Shown piece by piece: positions 24,654 through 32,353 of a stretch of DNA of 64,000 nucleotides. Both the position numbers and the translations under genes were made by a program. The DNA is from Paracidovorax sp031843945. GTDB lineage: Bacteria; Pseudomonadota; Gammaproteobacteria; Burkholderiales; Burkholderiaceae_C. The stretch lies in contig NZ_JAVTJJ010000011.1 of assembly GCF_031843945.1 (NCBI RefSeq), forward strand, positions 1-64,000. The letters are read 5' to 3'. How positions within the stretch are numbered: position 1 is the first letter of the stretch; each line of letters opens with the position of its first letter. Below the pieces are notes generated by a model that was not told where the DNA came from, did not search any database, and saw nothing but the letters and a program-made list of their open reading frames with translations.

Positions 24654-25928
24654 TCAGAGACGCCAGTGATGCATGTGCTCGGGCTTGCCGCAACGCGGCA
24701 GCACCGCTTGCACGTCGGCGATCACAACGGGCTGTCCCGGGCGAGCCAGCCGCTGCATCAATTGCCAACCTTGCTCGCGGAACGGCGCATGCGCCACCGC
24801 CAGCACGATGGCATCCGCGGGTTGTGCCTCAAACAACGGCGTCAACTGCAGGCTTTGCTCTGCGTGCAGTGATTCCATGTCTGCCAGCGGGTCAATGACT
24901 TGGACATGGATGCCGAATTCCTTCAGGCGTCGGTAGATGGCTACCACGCCCGAGTTGCGGACGTCCCGCACGTTTTCCTTGAAGGTCACACCTAACAGGG
25001 TGACCACTGCGGCGCTGTGCAACAAACGCTGCTGCACCATGCGCTGTATCAACTGGTCCGTGATGAAGGCCGCCATGCTCTCGTTCACCTGCCGGGCTGA
25101 CAGGATGAAGTCAGCCACGATGCCGTGCGACGCGGCTTTGTGTGTCAGATAGTAGGGATCCACCGAGATGCAATGCCCGCCCACCAAACCCGGCCGGAAG
25201 TCCAGGAAGTTCCACTTGCTGCGGGCTGCCGCGAGGACATCGTGGGTATCGATTCCAAGTCGGCAAAAGATCTGGCTGAGTTCATTCATCAACGCGATAT
25301 TGATGTCGCGCTGTGTGTTTTCCAGCACTTTGGCAGCCTCGGCCACTTTGATGGATTCCGCCGAGTACACCTGAGTGATTCGCCCGTAGATACCTACGAG
25401 TCGTTGAAGCACCTCGGGCCGGTCGGCTGCCACGACCTTGGTAGTGGTGGTCAGCGTATTTTTTCGGTCGCCGGGATTGATGCGTTCGGGTGAATATCCG
25501 ACATGGAAGTCGCGGGGATAGGTCAAACCTGAAACTTGGGCCAGCAGGGGAACGCAGACGTCTTCAGTGACGCCCGGATATACCGTGCTTTCATAGACCA
25601 CGGTGGTGCCAGGTTGGATCCAGTGTCCGATCGTTTGGGTCGCCTTTCGCACCGCCCCCAGATCTGGAACGCGAAACTCGTCGATGGGCGTGGGCACCGT
25701 GACGATCACGATGTCCGCCTCGGCAATGCACTCAGCCTGTATGGTCCATCGCACCGTGCTGCTCGCCAGCATGTCGGCGCGGACTTCGCCTGTGCGATCG
25801 CAGCCCGTGCTCAACTGGCCCACACGGCTCTCATCAATGTCGTAGCCGGTGACGGTGAAGTGCTGTGCGAGTGCAATGGCCAAGGGTGCACCGACGTACC
25901 CCAAACCCACGACCACGATACGGCTCAC
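24654..25928 (-). CDS. Nucleotide-sugar dehydrogenase (UDP-uronate forming, WbpO/TviB/WbpA type)
   Basis: About 424 residues from a GTG at 25928. Rossmann loop VVVGLGYVGAPLAIALA, then IVTVPTPIDE near residue 90, YESTVYPGVTED near 125, RINPGD near 160, the KVLENTQRDINIALMNELS helix near 210, the catalytic GHCISVDPYYLT with its Cys near 263, and LLGVTFKENVRDVRNS near 320. It oxidises a UDP-hexosamine or UDP-hexose at C6 to the uronic acid with NAD. The GTG overlaps the preceding stop (GTGA), showing coupling. An ATG at 25955 is also possible. It probably supplies the acidic sugar polymerised by the synthase of this operon. Confidence 0.87.
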   Translation of the reverse strand: MSRIVVVGLGYVGAPLAIALAQHFTVTGYDIDESRVGQLSTGCDRTGEVRADMLASSTVRWTIQAECIAEADIVIVTVPTPIDEFRVPDLGAVRKATQTIGHWIQPGTTVVYESTVYPGVTEDVCVPLLAQVSGLTYPRDFHVGYSPERINPGDRKNTLTTTTKVVAADRPEVLQRLVGIYGRITQVYSAESIKVAEAAKVLENTQRDINIALMNELSQIFCRLGIDTHDVLAAARSKWNFLDFRPGLVGGHCISVDPYYLTHKAASHGIVADFILSARQVNESMAAFITDQLIQRMVQQRLLHSAAVVTLLGVTFKENVRDVRNSGVVAIYRRLKEFGIHVQVIDPLADMESLHAEQSLQLTPLFEAQPADAIVLAVAHAPFREQGWQLMQRLARPGQPVVIADVQAVLPRCGKPEHMHHWRL

Positions 25929-26977
25929 TGCTGCCCTCCATTCAACGCAAGCCACGAGACTAGGTAGTCCTGCCGCGCCACGGACTCCGCCAACTCGGCG
26001 TCGGTGGACAAAAGCTCCACCCGCAGGCCCCGTGCCAGCCGTGCCGCGGTGGCCGTGTCACTGCCTTCCACGGTGGTCAGGGTTTCGCGTAGCGCGCCGC
26101 GCCGCCGCAACAGGCCGTCGTGAATGACGCGCCCGGCTGCATAGGCGCCGGCTACCGCGTCGCGGGTCCGCTGCAGCTTCTGTAGCGGGCCTTCCTGCTG
26201 CTCGGCCAGCCAGCGTGCGGCCAGAGTGCCGGTTTGTTGCGCAGAAGCGCGCGACGCCCCTTCGCCGAAGCTGCGCGACAGAGCCACGCTGGCAAACGCG
26301 GATTGCGCGCCGTCTGACAGGCCCCGCCGCATGCCCACCGCAACGCTCACGTCCCAGCCTGCGTCGGCCTGTAGCAAGGCTCCCAATTCGGTCACCCGTG
26401 CCTGGTCTGCGATGGCTCGCTCGGCATCGGGCAGCAGCGGTGCTTCTTCCACGGGGGCATGGACGGACAGGTAACTCTGCCGCTGCTCCGCACGCGCCAG
26501 CTTTTCCTGTAGGCGGTCGCGCGTGTCGAAAGCGGTGTGAACGTCTTGCAGCGTGGCCTGCCGACGAGCCAGCAGCAGGCGTTCTTGGCGCAACTGGGAT
26601 TCAGCTGCCGCCAGCGCGCCCTTCAGGGGAGGAATCAAGTGCGTTATTCCGCGCTGTTCCGTGACCAACTCAAGGCTCGCCAGGCGCAATCCAAGCCGCT
26701 GTTGCGAACGATAGGCAGCGCATTGGGCTTCGGCTAGCTCGGTCACCCGCCGACCTTGCCGTGCGCGGCTGAAGCTCTTGCGCACGCCCAGCACCATGTT
26801 GCGCTTGTCGGTGGCAGGATCGCCCAGGCTGGCAAAAGCTTCAGGCGCGGACAGTTGAGCGGACTGCACCTGGCCCTGTGCGGCTGTTAGTGCACAGTAG
26901 CTTTCGACTTCACCAGCCGCAACAAATGCCGGGAGGAACACGGCCACAGACAAAAGGAGAGGGTGGGTAGGGCGCAT
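25925..26977 (-). CDS. Exported coiled-coil protein of the exopolysaccharide operon (TolC-like features)
   Basis: 350 residues from ATG 26977, with a leader (HPLLLSVAVFLPAFVAAGE). The mature chain has long amphipathic helices with heptad character (about 120-200 and 265-320) and short beta-like segments (WDVSVAVGMRRGLSD, SAFASVALSRSF near 235-260). These recall the helix/strand alternation of outer-membrane TolC-type proteins, although the similarity is weak. Its place between the membrane partner and the sugar dehydrogenase suggests a role in polymer export. An earlier in-frame start at 27154 would overlap the upstream gene and hide the leader. Confidence 0.6.
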   Translation of the reverse strand: MRPTHPLLLSVAVFLPAFVAAGEVESYCALTAAQGQVQSAQLSAPEAFASLGDPATDKRNMVLGVRKSFSRARQGRRVTELAEAQCAAYRSQQRLGLRLASLELVTEQRGITHLIPPLKGALAAAESQLRQERLLLARRQATLQDVHTAFDTRDRLQEKLARAEQRQSYLSVHAPVEEAPLLPDAERAIADQARVTELGALLQADAGWDVSVAVGMRRGLSDGAQSAFASVALSRSFGEGASRASAQQTGTLAARWLAEQQEGPLQKLQRTRDAVAGAYAAGRVIHDGLLRRRGALRETLTTVEGSDTATAARLARGLRVELLSTDAELAESVARQDYLVSWLALNGGQQ

Positions 26978-26985
26978 GGTCACCT

Positions 26986-28044
26986 TCAGAGAAACAGGGG
27001 GGCGCGGCCGATGAACAAGACGCGGGATTTGGCTGATTGCGGTGTCTCGAGCTCCAACTCGACCAGGAAGCCGCGCGTTTCCAGTCGGAACAGGGGGTGC
27101 TGCGCTCGCTCCTCGTCGCTGTGCACCCGTGTGATCGTGCCGACGCGCCTGCACCAGAGCACATGCAAGACGCAGTCGAACACCGGCTGCCCGACACGCG
27201 CTACGGCTTCGTTGTCGTACGGCACGAAGGCGAAAGACAACGGCGTGCCGGACTGCGTCACGCGAAAGTACGGGCTGTCAGACAGGGTCTCGATGATCTC
27301 GCGCAGTTGGTTGGACTCGCGTTGCTTGTTGCCCGCATCCTGCGTGTTCTGCAGCAGCTTGAGTTGGAGGTTTTCAAGTTGCATGCGGTAGCCGGTGATG
27401 CGTGCCAGGACCTCAAGCGCCTGTGGCATCTGGGCTGGACCGCCCGACAGTGTGGCGGCGGATCTGCGCAGGTCTGACAGTTGGCGCTCCAGTGCCACTC
27501 CGGTCGCTGCTGAGTCCGTCGCCGAGCTCTTGTAGCTGTTGAGTGTGGCACGCATGCGCACGGCGTCGTCGCGCGTCATCAGGCCCGCTTTGAGGTCGCG
27601 GTCGATGGCCGACTCCAATGAGGCGATCTCGGAGAGAACCTTGCGCGTCTTCGCGATATCGACCTGCTTGGCTGTGCCGAGTTGCTCGACCTTGCGCGAC
27701 AGGATCACGTCTGCCTGGCGTTGCTGCGATGCCGCGTGGCTCGCACTGGCAATCAGCTTTTCCAGTACGCGGGCCTGCTCTTGCATGGCCTCGGACTCAC
27801 GGTTCAGTCCCTGCCAAGCGCTGTCTAGGCCGTCGGCCGCCTGGCGTGTGCGGAACACCTCGGCCGTCAGTCGTAGGATCTTTTCGTTCGTGCGAGAGAT
27901 GACGACGGGTGCGGCCCAACTGCTGTTGACCACGTAGAACAGCGTGACGGCGGCATAGGCCATGGCGGTGCACAGCACCGTGCCCAGCACGGCAATGGCA
28001 AGGTAGCGGTAGGCCGCCACGATAATTTTTTGCAAAGGCGTCAT
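26986..28044 (-). CDS. Membrane-anchored coiled-coil protein with HlyD/Alg44-like C-terminal domain
   Basis: 352 residues. One N-terminal transmembrane segment (about 14-38) is followed by a long coiled coil (about 50-225) and a C-terminal beta-rich domain (SPYFRVTQSGTPLSFAFVPYDN, VGQPVFDCVL). The layout matches periplasmic adaptor proteins such as the Alg44 tail that bridge a polysaccharide synthase to the outer-membrane port. No PilZ domain is visible, so c-di-GMP control through this subunit is not supported. The ATG overlaps the synthase stop (ATGA), so the two are coupled. The next gene starts eight bases downstream. Confidence 0.72.
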   Translation of the reverse strand: MTPLQKIIVAAYRYLAIAVLGTVLCTAMAYAAVTLFYVVNSSWAAPVVISRTNEKILRLTAEVFRTRQAADGLDSAWQGLNRESEAMQEQARVLEKLIASASHAASQQRQADVILSRKVEQLGTAKQVDIAKTRKVLSEIASLESAIDRDLKAGLMTRDDAVRMRATLNSYKSSATDSAATGVALERQLSDLRRSAATLSGGPAQMPQALEVLARITGYRMQLENLQLKLLQNTQDAGNKQRESNQLREIIETLSDSPYFRVTQSGTPLSFAFVPYDNEAVARVGQPVFDCVLHVLWCRRVGTITRVHSDEERAQHPLFRLETRGFLVELELETPQSAKSRVLFIGRAPLFL

Positions 28045-29312
28045 GTCTGCTGATCCGATGTGACAGGCAGGGCGGGATCGGTTGAGACGGCGGCTTTCTC
28101 GCGAGTGCCCCATGCCCCGACGTCGAAGGTGAAAAGTGCGACCAGCGTGATCACCATGGCGTCCACGAAGAACCAGATGCCGGACACTGCGGCGAGCACC
28201 GGCAGTCGGATGCGCGTGGAGCCCGGTGCCAAGGAATGGCACGTGGCGTTGTAGAGGACCGCCGCAGCGACGAACAGGCTGGAGAACGACAGGACGGCGA
28301 CGATAAGGGTGGATGCAGCCTGCACCAGTCCGTTGGACAACACCGTGGCAATCACCAGAAAGGTCCAGAGGACGGTGAAGGTTTCGGGTACCAGTGCAGC
28401 CATCAGTGGCAGCAGGCCGATCAGCCGCAGGTGCTCGGGCATGCGCCGCCAGGTCCAGAACAGATCGCGCAGGCCGGAGCGGCGCCATCTCACTTGCTGG
28501 GAGAAGAACTGCGACAGCCGGTGGGGTACCGCGGTCCAGCAGGTGGCATGCGGGTTCACGATGGTTTTCCAGCCGCGCATCATGATGGCGTGCGTCATGT
28601 ACCGGTCTTCGCCGTCGCGCACGCTCAGGCCGAACCAGTTGCGCCCTTTGACCTCGCCCTCAACCGCCTCGAACAAAGGACGGCGCACGGCAAACAGGCA
28701 CCCACTGATGCAGAAGACGTGCCCTGACAGGTTCTGCAACATCTTGCCAAACTGGAAGCTCATGTAATAGACCATGGTCTGTCCGATCGTGAGCACGTTG
28801 TCGTTCACGTTGGTCACGCCGATGTTTCCGCCTACCGCGCCGACCTGCGGATCGGCGAAGCACGCCACCAACTCACGAATGACCTGGCGATCAAAGATGC
28901 AGTCGCTGTCGATGCAGATGAGAACATCGCCCGTGGATCGGGCCAGCGCGTTCGATAGGGAGACGTGCTTGCCGCTGTTGATGGGGTTGCGGTGAATGCG
29001 CAACTGCGCTGGCCATCGGATCGCTGCGACCTGCAGCCAATGCCAGGAATCGTCGGCGCTGCAGTCGTCGAAGGCCACGATTTCCAGCCGCTCGGCAGGC
29101 CAGTCGCACGCGAGAATGCTTTCGATGGTGGCCAGCACGTGCTCCCCCTCGTTGTAGACAGGCAGCAGCACGCTAACCGTGGGCTGGTAGGTGTAGTCCC
29201 GCAGCGGATTGGCTGCGCGCGTCGTCAGCCGGGCGAGCAACCCACCGCCGAACTGCGCCACCACCATCACGACAGGAAAGTAGAACCAGAAGTGGTAGAT
29301 CCCTTCAAGCAT
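28041..29312 (-). CDS. Processive family-2 glycosyltransferase (hyaluronan/chitin/Alg8-like synthase)
   Basis: 423 residues. One N-terminal membrane segment and about four C-terminal ones (300-395) frame a cytosolic GT-A domain. Family motifs are complete: LPVYNEGEH, DD at 82-83, DSD at 135-137, GED at 234-236 and QQVRW at 272-276. The QxxRW motif marks processive synthases that polymerise and translocate one sugar chain. Together with the uronate-forming dehydrogenase downstream, an acidic polymer is likely. It follows the YdaS-like gene by about 100 bases on the same strand. Confidence 0.88.
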   Translation of the reverse strand: MLEGIYHFWFYFPVVMVVAQFGGGLLARLTTRAANPLRDYTYQPTVSVLLPVYNEGEHVLATIESILACDWPAERLEIVAFDDCSADDSWHWLQVAAIRWPAQLRIHRNPINSGKHVSLSNALARSTGDVLICIDSDCIFDRQVIRELVACFADPQVGAVGGNIGVTNVNDNVLTIGQTMVYYMSFQFGKMLQNLSGHVFCISGCLFAVRRPLFEAVEGEVKGRNWFGLSVRDGEDRYMTHAIMMRGWKTIVNPHATCWTAVPHRLSQFFSQQVRWRRSGLRDLFWTWRRMPEHLRLIGLLPLMAALVPETFTVLWTFLVIATVLSNGLVQAASTLIVAVLSFSSLFVAAAVLYNATCHSLAPGSTRIRLPVLAAVSGIWFFVDAMVITLVALFTFDVGAWGTREKAAVSTDPALPVTSDQQT

Positions 29313-29414
29313 GAGAGCCGTTCCGTGGCGACTTGCGTAACCGCCAGGGCAGTCTGCCGGAACTCAGCGGGGAGGAGGGGCGAGGGTGGCGAGGAAGGCT
29401 GGAAGTGATCGTGG

Positions 29415-29732
29415 TCATTCGGTTTCGGGGGCAGGCAAGCAGGTACGGCCGGGTGGCAGGCCGCGGTGGCAAGACGATGTGGAGAGGTTGGCCAACTCGG
29501 GCCAAATGGAGGCCCAGTCGTGCGGACGTAGATCGCGGCGCGTGACCTGTCCACCTGTAGCGTGTTCTATGGCAACGCAATTCAGCGGAGAGGGGCAGCG
29601 CTCCGCATAGTGGTGCTGCCACTGCCGAATCTGCGCGTCGCTCTTGATGGAGGAGCCGTACTCCGCCATGCGTTTGCGCAACGCGCGCACGGTCAAGGCA
29701 CCTTCCCCCCGGAGGTAGTCGTTGAGTGTCAT
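29415..29732 (-). CDS. YdaS/Cro-like small DNA-binding protein
   Basis: 105 residues. The first 75 match the YdaS/Cro-like group of phage regulators: LNDYLRGEGALTVRALRKRM, then QWQHHYAERCPSPLNCVAIEHATGG and VTRRDLRPHDWASIWPEL. In prophages such proteins sit opposite a CI-type repressor and often act as Cro or toxin-like regulators. The same arrangement is seen here, with the divergent S24 repressor 88 bases away, but the genes downstream are polysaccharide genes, not phage genes. The last 30 residues are Cys/Pro-rich and dissimilar. Confidence 0.82.
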   Translation of the reverse strand: MTLNDYLRGEGALTVRALRKRMAEYGSSIKSDAQIRQWQHHYAERCPSPLNCVAIEHATGGQVTRRDLRPHDWASIWPELANLSTSSCHRGLPPGRTCLPAPETE

Positions 29733-29750
29733 CCCTCGTTATTTTTTTAG

Positions 29751-29817
29751 GTAGCAATAGCTACTGATTTTATTGTCAGTAGGTAGCAATTGCAACCGTA
29801 GCATGTGCTACGGTTGC
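29751..29817. promoter_or_regulatory. Three GTAGC-N4-GCTAC operators
   Basis: Site 1 GTAGCAATAGCTAC (29751-29764), site 2 GTAGCAATTGCAAC (29783-29796, one half imperfect) and site 3 GTAGCATGTGCTAC (29798-29811). Site 3 lies inside a longer perfect inverted repeat with 12-bp arms and a 2-base centre (29792-29817). Centre spacings are 32 and 15 bases. The layout between two divergent regulator genes is that of a phage immunity region. Confidence 0.8.
29767..29795 (-). promoter_or_regulatory. Sigma-70-like leftward promoter over the operators
   Basis: On the minus strand, TTGCAA (29795-29790) and TAAAAT (29772-29767) are separated by exactly 17 bases. Operator site 2 covers the -35 box. Site 1 would cover the start point near 29760. 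It would drive the ydaS-like gene and the exopolysaccharide genes. It was found by eye. Confidence 0.6.
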
Positions 29818-29820
29818 GAG

Positions 29821-30537
29821 ATGGATGACATGGTTCTTCAAACGTATCGGCGCCAACGTCTTAAAGCTGCGATTGATCGGCTCACCAACGGCAACATTGC
29901 CGCGTTCGGGCGTCTGGTGGGGTACCGAGACGGCGCTTTCGTGCGTCAGATGCTGTCCGGCAGCAGGGTCGTGTCTGAAAAGACGGTGCGAGCCGTTGAA
30001 GCCCTGCGTGGGATGGATGGCTGGTTTGCGGCGGTGTATGCATATGTACCTGCGCACGCATCCGAAGCAGTCGCCACGTATCGGGTTGCTCGCGACGGCA
30101 TTGATGACGCCGCGATGTCAGTGGCTTTGGTGAAGCTGTCGCTCGTGCCTGGTAAGAAGGGGTTTGAATCTGTGCGCGAGCATGGCGCTGCGGAGGGGGA
30201 AGATGCAGCCGGTGCATGCTTTCCGCGCGGGTGGCTGAAACGTCGGGGGTACCGCGCTGAGGATCTGATCGCGCTGCGTGTGCAGGATGAATCCATGCGG
30301 CCGTCCTTGCACCCCCGGGACGTCATCACGGTCAATACCGCACTGACCCAGCCGCTGGAGGGGCGTGTCTATCTGGTCAATGACGAAGGCGCATGTCTTA
30401 TCAGACGCCTGGTGCGTGACAAGGGGGCGTGGTGGCTTACCGCCGACGACGCCCTGCGGCATCCTCGCAAGGAACTGGTGTCGCCCAACGCATTGCTGAT
30501 CGGCCAAGTGGTGCATATGGGTAGCGAGAGCCTCTGA
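29821..30537 (+). CDS. Phage-type S24/LexA-like repressor
   Basis: 238 residues from ATG 29821 (Met4 is an alternative). The N-terminal half is a small helix-turn-helix domain (ERLTN-like NIAAFGRLVGYRDGAFVRQMLSG). The C-terminal half (about 135-238) is the S24 fold: LIALRVQDESMRPSLHPRD with Ser158, then VYLVNDEGACLIRRLV. Where the autocleavage Lys is expected, about 37 residues after Ser158, there is Arg195, so RecA-triggered self-cleavage is doubtful. It faces the YdaS-like gene across three operators and probably represses the exopolysaccharide operon as well as itself. Confidence 0.83.
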   Translation: MDDMVLQTYRRQRLKAAIDRLTNGNIAAFGRLVGYRDGAFVRQMLSGSRVVSEKTVRAVEALRGMDGWFAAVYAYVPAHASEAVATYRVARDGIDDAAMSVALVKLSLVPGKKGFESVREHGAAEGEDAAGACFPRGWLKRRGYRAEDLIALRVQDESMRPSLHPRDVITVNTALTQPLEGRVYLVNDEGACLIRRLVRDKGAWWLTADDALRHPRKELVSPNALLIGQVVHMGSESL

Positions 30538-30572
30538 CGGGGCCTTCGACGCGGTGGGATCCGGCGCTCGCG

Positions 30573-31304
30573 TCAGCGACGCATTCCCGAAAACACCTCG
30601 AATTCCCAGCTGCGCATCGCCAGCAGCACCGTGTAGCCCTCGCGTTCGCGCTCGGCCATGCGTTGGTCGGCCAGGTGCTGCTGGGCAAAGTCCTGTGCCA
30701 CGCGCTGCATGCGTTCCCAGAAGGCGGGCGCCAGGCTGCGGCTGATGGCTCCGTGCACCAGCAGCACACCTTCGCCCGGGCCGTCGAAGCTGCCGGCAAA
30801 GTAGTCGAGCAGCGCGTGCTCGCGAAAGTAGTGCATCACCGGGCCGTGGGGGCGCCAGCGGAAGGTCTTGGCGAGCTTGAGGCGGTAGCGGTTCAGTGGG
30901 CGCAGCTCGATGATGCCGATGCGGTCGAGTTGCGCCAGGTAGCGCACGCCTTCGGCTTCACTCAGCCGGTAGGTGGTGGTGACCTGTTCCAGCGTCCACT
31001 GGCTCAGCACGCATATGGCCATCAGCAACAGTTTCTTGTCGGCCACCACAGCTTGCTCTTGCGGCTCCGTCAGCTCCTTGAGCAGCGGCTGGCTGTCCGC
31101 CACGCGGCGGGCCAGGTCGGCGAAGTCCAGGCGCAGCGCACGGCAGATCGCGTCGATGCGCGACAGCGGCATGTCGCCCTTGGCCAGCATGCGCTTGACG
31201 CTGGATTCGGCCATGCCCAGCGCCTGCGCCAGGTCGGCATAGGTCATCTGCGCGGCTTTGAGTTCTTTCTTCAGCGCGAGAACGAGATCGGCGGTGGTGC
31301 TCAT
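30573..31304 (-). CDS. XRE-family transcriptional regulator
   Basis: 243 residues. An N-terminal Cro/CI-type helix-turn-helix (MTYADLAQALGMAESSVKRMLAKGDMPLSRID, about 19-50) is followed by a second winged-helix-like region (LLLMAICVLSQWTLEQVTTTYRLSEAEGVRYLAQLDRIG, about 92-130) and a C-terminal effector-like domain. The full-length pattern is frequent in Comamonadaceae and Burkholderia. The target is unknown. It is convergent with the S24 repressor gene and divergent from the ceramidase-like gene, 132 bases away. Confidence 0.83.
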   Translation of the reverse strand: MSTTADLVLALKKELKAAQMTYADLAQALGMAESSVKRMLAKGDMPLSRIDAICRALRLDFADLARRVADSQPLLKELTEPQEQAVVADKKLLLMAICVLSQWTLEQVTTTYRLSEAEGVRYLAQLDRIGIIELRPLNRYRLKLAKTFRWRPHGPVMHYFREHALLDYFAGSFDGPGEGVLLVHGAISRSLAPAFWERMQRVAQDFAQQHLADQRMAEREREGYTVLLAMRSWEFEVFSGMRR

Positions 31305-31435
31305 GGGTATCGATTATGGATACTGTGCGTGCTGATTTTCAAGCCTGGTAGCTTTTTCCGGCGGCTGTCTTGGCTCCTTCAATAGAGACTGCGCTTAGTG
31401 GCTGCAAGGGCGGCCACCTTCTGAAAGTCTGACCC

Positions 31436-32350
31436 ATGGCCTCTGATTCCTCCCGGCACCATTCCTCATCCGAAGCAGCGCTGTACCTTGCCTTTGCCGC
31501 ATTGGCGGCGCTTGCCACCTGGGGTCCGCACGTGACGCAAGGCGCGGATCCGCACGCGTTTGCCGACCAGCGCACGCTCTGGGGCCTGGCGCATGCGATG
31601 GACGTGCTCACCAACCTGCCGTTCGCCGTGGCGGGCGGCATCGGCCTGTGGGCGGTGTGCCGGTGGCTGGCGCGCGGTGCGAACGGTCAACGCAACGGCC
31701 AAGTCGTGACTGCTGCCATGGCCGGCCTGTTCTTCGCCGGCTTGTTGCTGACGGCGGCGGGTTCCTCGCTCTACCACTGGCAGCCGCACGGCATCACGCT
31801 GCTGGCTGACCGCGCGGGCATGCTGGTGGCGTTCGCCGGTGCGCTCGGCCTGGCCGTGGCCAGCCGCATCGGCACACGGGCAGCCTGGGTGACTCCAGGG
31901 GTGGTGCTGGTGTCCGGCTGGCTGGCTCTGCGCGCCTGGGGGCTGTCTGGCCAGTTGCTGCCTTGGGGCGTGCTGCAGGGCGGGGGAATGCTGCTGATGG
32001 TGTGGCTGGCCACGAAGCCGGTGCTGGCGGGGCGCTTGCCCGTGTCGCTGGCTGCTCTGATCGGCTGGTATGCGCTGGCCAAGGTGCTGGAGCTGGGCGA
32101 CCACGCCGTCTGGCAAGCCAGCGGCGGCATCGTGTCGGGCCACAGCCTCAAGCATGTGGCGGCCGCCTTGGCGGCCTGGCCGGTGATGGCCGCTTTGCTG
32201 CAACCGCCTGCAGCAGTCGGTACCGGCCATTATTGGGCACGCTGCAGCCGTATGGCGTGGCGCGGTCGGGCCGCACCGGGCCGGGGCACAATCGCCGCCG
32301 GCGCGCAAGAAGCCCGCAGTTCGCACTCTTTCCCATCCGACAGGAGCTAA
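31436..32350 (+). CDS. Ceramidase-like (CREST) membrane protein
   Basis: 304 residues with about seven hydrophobic segments between residues 15 and 265. The metal-hydrolase pattern of the CREST superfamily (alkaline ceramidase, PAQR) is visible: Ser-x3-His in AGSSLYHWQP near residue 105, Asp in LADRAGM near 122, and His-x3-His in SGHSLKHVAAAL near 240. In eukaryotes these zinc enzymes split ceramides. Bacterial substrates are mostly unknown. The last 40 residues are polar and dissimilar. It ends three bases before the MFS/acyltransferase gene, so both probably act on lipids. Confidence 0.7.
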   Translation: MASDSSRHHSSSEAALYLAFAALAALATWGPHVTQGADPHAFADQRTLWGLAHAMDVLTNLPFAVAGGIGLWAVCRWLARGANGQRNGQVVTAAMAGLFFAGLLLTAAGSSLYHWQPHGITLLADRAGMLVAFAGALGLAVASRIGTRAAWVTPGVVLVSGWLALRAWGLSGQLLPWGVLQGGGMLLMVWLATKPVLAGRLPVSLAALIGWYALAKVLELGDHAVWQASGGIVSGHSLKHVAAALAAWPVMAALLQPPAAVGTGHYWARCSRMAWRGRAAPGRGTIAAGAQEARSSHSFPSDRS

Positions 32351-32353
32351 GGC

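Noticed and set aside
29751..29811. A very short CRISPR-like array of GTAGC repeats
   Set aside because: Units are palindromic, unevenly spaced and lie between divergent regulators. Operators explain them, and no cas genes exist.
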